Assembly: GCA_019745505.1 (NCBI GenBank) | Contig: JAIETE010000066.1 | Location: 1-44,692, forward strand | Length of the DNA: 44,692 nucleotides | Direction: 5' to 3' | From: Candidatus Obscuribacterales bacterium | GTDB lineage: Bacteria; Cyanobacteriota; Vampirovibrionia; Obscuribacterales; Obscuribacteraceae | In this document: in pieces, positions 41,301 to 44,692 of the stretch | How positions within the stretch are numbered: the first letter of the stretch is position 1 | Layout: each line of letters opens with the position of its first letter | Notes under the pieces: model-generated | Databases searched by the model: none | Told to the model about the DNA's origin: nothing | Seen by the model: the letters and a program-made list of their open reading frames with translations, nothing else | Made by a program: the position numbers and the translations under genes

Positions 41301-42280
41301 GGTTGCATAACTCCTTTCGCGATTAATTCCATGGATTTGAGAACTTGCTTGTGCGGCAGTCCGCCGAAATTGTTGATTGCCAGGAAATTCGTCAGTCCGG
41401 CTTGCCGGTATTGCCGTGCGACGCGGAGAACTTCATCGGCGTCACCAAAGGCGACCAGATCCTTTTCTATAAGTTCGTCTATCGGACGTTGCTTGGCGTA
41501 CAGTCTAGTGCGCACATAGCGCTCCATCGCTTCTTCACACTCTTTGCGCGCTTGCGCGGTTGTCGCTGCGCAGTGGGTGTGCAGACCAAAGGAGATTTCT
41601 ATCTGTTTGGCGTCGCCTCCGGCCGCCAAAAAGGCTTCTCGATACTTGCCTGTCGTGCAGGCGAGCTCCTCTAATTTTTCGGTCGTAGCATAGGGAATCA
41701 TCATCATTGGCAACTTCTGCGTACCGACGAAAGGGGCGACCTCATTGCGCAACGCCGCTATATGGATACGCGGTTCTTTCTGAATCGGCACCACATTCAG
41801 TTGCACATCATGGCAGTTGTAAAACTTGCCGATGTGGGAAAATCTCTCTCCCGTCCAGGCTTTTCGTAGTATCGCTAAACTCTCGTCAAAGCGTTCCCGC
41901 TTGTCTTTCGGGTCGAGATTGAAACCTGCGAATTCGTGAGCGAGATAGCCCGAACCGGCCCCCAGTTCCAATCGACCATTAGACAAGATATCTACCATCG
42001 CCAGATCTTCTGCAGCCCGAAGCGGATTGTCGAACGGCAGCACAACGACTGCACATCCAAGTTTTATACGCTTGGTTCGTTGCGCGGCAGCAGCCATCCA
42101 AATGGCCGGACGAGGAATGGCGCCATACTCGTGGAAGTGATGTTCGGCAATCCAAAAGGAATCAAAACCGAGAGCTTCAGCCGCTTCGACTTGCTCCAGC
42201 AATTCTTCGTAAAAGCTGCCGACATCTCGCTTAAGTTCTTTTGGATAGTGATCGACGACCGAAAAAATTCCGAATTTCAA
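41282..42280 (-). CDS. LLM-class flavin-dependent oxidoreductase
   Basis: A 332-residue TIM-barrel enzyme of the bacterial luciferase-like monooxygenase family. The start MKFGIFSVVDHYP, then FDSFWIAEHHF, VVVLPFDNPLRAAEDLAMVD, GRLELGAGSGY and RFDESLAILRKAW are typical LLM landmarks for FMN binding and the barrel. The substrate cannot be predicted. The start is ATG 42280. It overlaps the following DUF4286 gene by 19 bases on the same strand, suggesting a functional pair. Confidence 0.9.
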   Translation of the reverse strand: MKFGIFSVVDHYPKELKRDVGSFYEELLEQVEAAEALGFDSFWIAEHHFHEYGAIPRPAIWMAAAAQRTKRIKLGCAVVVLPFDNPLRAAEDLAMVDILSNGRLELGAGSGYLAHEFAGFNLDPKDKRERFDESLAILRKAWTGERFSHIGKFYNCHDVQLNVVPIQKEPRIHIAALRNEVAPFVGTQKLPMMMIPYATTEKLEELACTTGKYREAFLAAGGDAKQIEISFGLHTHCAATTAQARKECEEAMERYVRTRLYAKQRPIDELIEKDLVAFGDADEVLRVARQYRQAGLTNFLAINNFGGLPHKQVLKSMELIAKGVMQPCLSTK

Positions 42281-42629
42281 AGTCGTATCTCATGGTTTTG
42301 GGAAGCTTTGATAATACAGGAAAAGCGAAGGGGCGACTGCTGTTGGCGTCGCCCCTTCTTCCCCTTGAAAAAGTTTGTAGAAGCCAAAAAGCGCTTGAGT
42401 TTCGGATCGTTAAATCCGAAACCCCAGCTTCCCCTTCACACATTCTCGAACGCGTTGTCTCTTGCGTTCTGTACTCATAATAGGAACCCCTTGTTGCAGT
42501 TTTGTTGCAGCCAAGATGATGCAGAAAAGTGATTTACACCGGTTTTCAAGAGTTGCAAAATCCCACCGGGTGGACTATTCCGGCGTTCACTTCCAATTTG
42601 TCTGCTTTACATTTCGAGAAAGCAGAAGT
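42281..42629. other. 349-base intergenic region with two hairpins and a tiny ORF
   Basis: Two hairpins face the minus strand: GTTTCGGAT with ATCCGAAAC (42399-42422) and GAAGGGGCGAC with GTCGCCCCTTC (42327-42358), the latter followed by GCTTTT as in a terminator. A 22-codon ORF (42410-42478, minus) begins MSTERKRQRV, with AAGGGG upstream, and its stop lies in the first hairpin loop. A neighbouring frame stays open as basic peptide (WGFGFNDPKLKRFLAS), so a frameshifted small gene is possible. Nothing is certain. Confidence 0.35.
42327..42358 (-). terminator. Strong hairpin with short T tract
   Basis: An 11-base-pair stem around a 10-base loop, followed on the minus strand by GCTTTT. It lies 47 bases before the LLM start, so it would end a transcript coming from the right (the 42630-43436 gene or the tiny ORF) or act in the leader. 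Confidence 0.55.
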
Positions 42630-43436
42630 CTAGTAGGTCATATCGATTTTGATCTTTGTGCCGACGGCAGGGCAGGCGAATTCTTCCCAGGCTGAGCCGC
42701 CGCGCTTGAACAATTCCCAAAAGCGCCTGTCGTGACCTGAGCTGCCTGGGGCGAATGCCAGGTCTCCCTCCATAACATTGAAGCTGCCGGCGGCTACCGT
42801 TGCAGCCCGGATAATGGAGCCGATTGTAATTTTGATGCGCTGCCCGTCTTTGAGCTCAGCAAGCACAGGATGCCCTTCTCGGTAAGTTGTTTTCATATTT
42901 CCGAATGAGTCTTTATAGCCGATTACTTCCTTTGGCTCTTCCGGGATGACCTTATGCGGCTCCAGTTTGTGCACCAGAAAGGAGAAATCCGATTTGACTG
43001 CCTGGGCGATTATGCGCGGGAAGAAGTCCCGTGAGCGAAACTGGCTGCCGAATTCCTCTGCATCAGTGCTCCACAATTCCAGAATTTCGTCGCGGATGAA
43101 TGACATGGAATATCCGCTGTTGACGGCGATAACATGCACTCCATTCTTGAGGCTGGCGTAGAGTAAACCTTCCCCTTCGTTGTCTTGGCGCGCTTCTTTG
43201 ACATCTTTGCGCGGTGCACAATTAGCGAAAATGGTTAGGCTGTCCGGTTTCAAGCCTGTCGTCGCACAGCTCAGCTGTCCAACGATGAACCCTGTACTGA
43301 CCGTATCGAAAGAGTTCACTGCAGTCATGTGCAGCGGAACATCCTCTGTAAGCTTGGCTTTGAATGCTGAATATACTTCGGCCCAGGCTAAGTCGCCGGG
43401 AGCGTAATCACAGATGACGTGCAAATAGCTGGTCAT
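42630..43436 (-). CDS. Orphan, distant resemblance to SAM hydrolase/DUF62 proteins
   Basis: A 268-residue soluble protein. The order of segments resembles the SAM hydroxide adenosyltransferase (DUF62) family: a VICDYAPGDLAWAEV start in place of TDFGxxDxYV, then HMTAVNSFDTVSTGF, a GVHVIAVNSGYSM block in place of VDPGVG and PDNG, and an end domain with VMEGDLAFAPGSSG. The key motifs are altered, so the match is weak and the function open. No membrane segment or signal peptide is present. The start is ATG 43436. The nearest genes on both sides are unrelated. Confidence 0.4.
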   Translation of the reverse strand: MTSYLHVICDYAPGDLAWAEVYSAFKAKLTEDVPLHMTAVNSFDTVSTGFIVGQLSCATTGLKPDSLTIFANCAPRKDVKEARQDNEGEGLLYASLKNGVHVIAVNSGYSMSFIRDEILELWSTDAEEFGSQFRSRDFFPRIIAQAVKSDFSFLVHKLEPHKVIPEEPKEVIGYKDSFGNMKTTYREGHPVLAELKDGQRIKITIGSIIRAATVAAGSFNVMEGDLAFAPGSSGHDRRFWELFKRGGSAWEEFACPAVGTKIKIDMTY

Positions 43437-43630
43437 AGATTCCTTTGAATCCTCAGGTTTCAGAAACTCTGGTAAGTCATGGTGCGCTCCGATCTACCGA
43501 GCGCTCTAAAGAGTATAGATGAAACTTCAACTACGTTGGTAATACGCAGCGGTGGTTCTCAAGATGGCGCGCTATTGGCGTTCTTCCCGATTCTTCCCTG
43601 TCCCTGCCGGGAGCGCTTCTACTTGTTATT

Positions 43631-44614
43631 ATGTGTTGCTTCTGGGACCCATTTAGCGAAGTCAAATTCAGTGGCGGGAATTACAGCTTGCGAAAAATAT
43701 TGAATGCTGTCTGGTCATTCCCGCTTTCGCGAATGTTCACCTTTCTGGTGATTCTCTTTCTTGTCATCATAATCTTCGAGCCCATCCTGGTTTCAACGCT
43801 CGGCAAAGCCGGCGTCTCGATTGCGCTTGTCGTCTTCCTTTGGACGGAAGTTTGGCATTTGGCCATCAGTTTTGCTCTGGTCGTCTTATTCGCAAAAAAA
43901 GTCGAGCACGGAAAGCTGAGCGACTTCGGATTCAGTCCCCAAAATTTTGCACTCGAATTCTCTGGCGGAGCGGTTTTTGGAGCGCTTATGGTCGCGGGCG
44001 CCGTAGCGGTCATGTACCTGATGGGCATTTACAAACCCATTTCGCACTCAAACGGTTCTGAGTTGCCGCTCGCCGCCGGCACCTTATTATTCGCTGCGGC
44101 AACCGAAGAGCTGATTTTTCGCTCTTACGCCTTCAACATACTGGAGAAACATTGGGGGACCATAGCAGCTGTCATCGTCTCTTCGGCGGCGTTCGGTTTT
44201 GCCCATATGCTCAATGACGCCGGCGGCGCATCGGTTGATAGCAAAGTGTTATTTTGTACTTTTCTTTCTCTGGAAGCCGGGGTTTCTCTGGCTGCTTGTT
44301 ACGTTTTTACCCGCCGCTTGTGGATGCCCATCGGCGCGCACTGGATGTGGAATTTCTTTGAGGGACCGGTGTTTGGAACTCATGTTTCGGGAGCGGACTT
44401 CGGGCAAAGCTATGTGTCTGCCACCATGGAAGGTCCGGTATTGCTGACCGGCGGGAAATTCGGTCCGGAAGGAAGCGTATTTTGTCTCTTGATAGGCACC
44501 ATAAGCGGTGTCATACTTCTCTATCTGTCGGCTAAACGAAATAATCTTGTCTCCTATGCCGAGGCGCAAAAACGACTTGCCGAACGAGCTTTGTCCGAAA
44601 AAATTGCCGCGTAG
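43631..44614 (+). CDS. CPBP-family intramembrane glutamic protease
   Basis: A 327-residue protein with about eight membrane segments. The CPBP (CAAX-protease/bacteriocin-processing) motifs are in order: EELIFRSYAF (E-E-x-x-x-R), FGFAHMLND (His) and GAHWMWNF (H-x-x-x-N). These form the active site of the Rce1-type family, which cuts prenylated or peptide substrates in the membrane. The start is ATG 43631; M35 (MFTFLVILF) would begin directly at the first membrane segment and is also possible. A short gene fragment follows 27 bases after its stop on the same strand. Confidence 0.9.
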   Translation: MCCFWDPFSEVKFSGGNYSLRKILNAVWSFPLSRMFTFLVILFLVIIIFEPILVSTLGKAGVSIALVVFLWTEVWHLAISFALVVLFAKKVEHGKLSDFGFSPQNFALEFSGGAVFGALMVAGAVAVMYLMGIYKPISHSNGSELPLAAGTLLFAAATEELIFRSYAFNILEKHWGTIAAVIVSSAAFGFAHMLNDAGGASVDSKVLFCTFLSLEAGVSLAACYVFTRRLWMPIGAHWMWNFFEGPVFGTHVSGADFGQSYVSATMEGPVLLTGGKFGPEGSVFCLLIGTISGVILLYLSAKRNNLVSYAEAQKRLAERALSEKIAA

Positions 44615-44641
44615 ACATCTGCCGGATTGGAAAGGAAACCG

Positions 44642-44692
44642 ATGACTGAATTATCAAGTGAATCAAAGGAATTGAAATCTTCGGACAGCATT
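44642..44692 (+). CDS. Start of a gene running off the window (partial)
   Basis: ATG 44642 with AAAGGAAACC just before it opens a frame of 17 codons to the right edge, reading MTELSSESKELKSSD and on. This is a hydrophilic, Ser/Glu/Lys-rich N-terminus and cannot be assigned. It probably lies in the same transcript as the CPBP protease gene. Confidence 0.6.
   Translation, partial: MTELSSESKELKSSDSI

Overview
The window is bacterial, of about 50% GC, with densely packed genes on both strands and no rRNA, tRNA, CRISPR array, prophage or insertion sequence that I could recognise. Its gene content best fits a non-photosynthetic cyanobacterial relative (Vampirovibrionia/Melainabacteria, Obscuribacter-like). 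The supporting features are a YlqD-family protein, System II cytochrome c biogenesis (ResB/CcsA), several Hanks-type Ser/Thr kinases, DUF3124 and DUF4286 proteins, and many secreted proteins of unknown function. This placement is inferred from gene content, not from a phylogeny.

Layout. 1-5.3 kb: the tail of a 1-pyrroline-5-carboxylate dehydrogenase, a membrane-anchored Ser/Thr kinase, a trypsin-like protease, a small membrane-anchored protein, and a second kinase-like protein that lacks the catalytic residues (a predicted pseudokinase). 5.7-7.3 kb: ylqD and a primary-type sigma factor. 7.4-11.8 kb (minus strand): a packed operon for a polyprenyl diphosphate synthase, a siroheme-type dehydrogenase, ResB and CcsA. 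12.0-12.8 kb: an AbiTii-like protein next to a repeat-rich island. 12.8-16.4 kb (minus strand): a complete pqqABCDE operon, including the 23-codon pqqA, plus a CoA-binding protein. 16.5-22.3 kb (plus strand): an M24 peptidase, a Lys/Pro-rich protein, a fusion of a PrsW-like intramembrane protease with a Ser/Thr kinase, a membrane-anchored protein and a DoxX protein. 22.3-26.4 kb (minus strand): a flavin amine oxidase, two secreted proteins sharing a helical repeat, and a receiver-HPt protein. 26.7-29.9 kb: a MerR-type regulator with an operator over its own start codon, followed by a VIT/vWA protein. 30.0-37.3 kb: an orphan protein, a small Cys-containing peptide, an FHA protein, a DUF3124 lipoprotein, a stand-alone E2-type acyltransferase domain, a secreted patatin, a protein built of four tandem repeats, and a YbjN-like protein. 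37.4-44.7 kb: a kelch lipoprotein, a PfkB kinase, an orphan, xanthine phosphoribosyltransferase with a striking palindrome at its promoter, a DUF4286 protein, an LLM oxidoreductase, an orphan, a CPBP protease and the start of one more gene.

How the genes work together. The minus-strand ccs operon links long-chain isoprenoids, tetrapyrrole chemistry and haem attachment to cytochrome c, as expected for a respiratory organism. The pqq operon should make the cofactor PQQ for periplasmic dehydrogenases that are not in this window. Much of the rest points to signalling and proteolysis at the membrane: kinases, a pseudokinase, FHA, receiver-HPt, a PrsW-kinase fusion, CPBP and M24 peptidases. The most unusual items are the PrsW-kinase fusion with its translationally coupled Lys/Pro-rich partner, the self-operated MerR/VIT-vWA pair, the four-repeat protein overlapping a secreted patatin gene, and the small Cys peptide.
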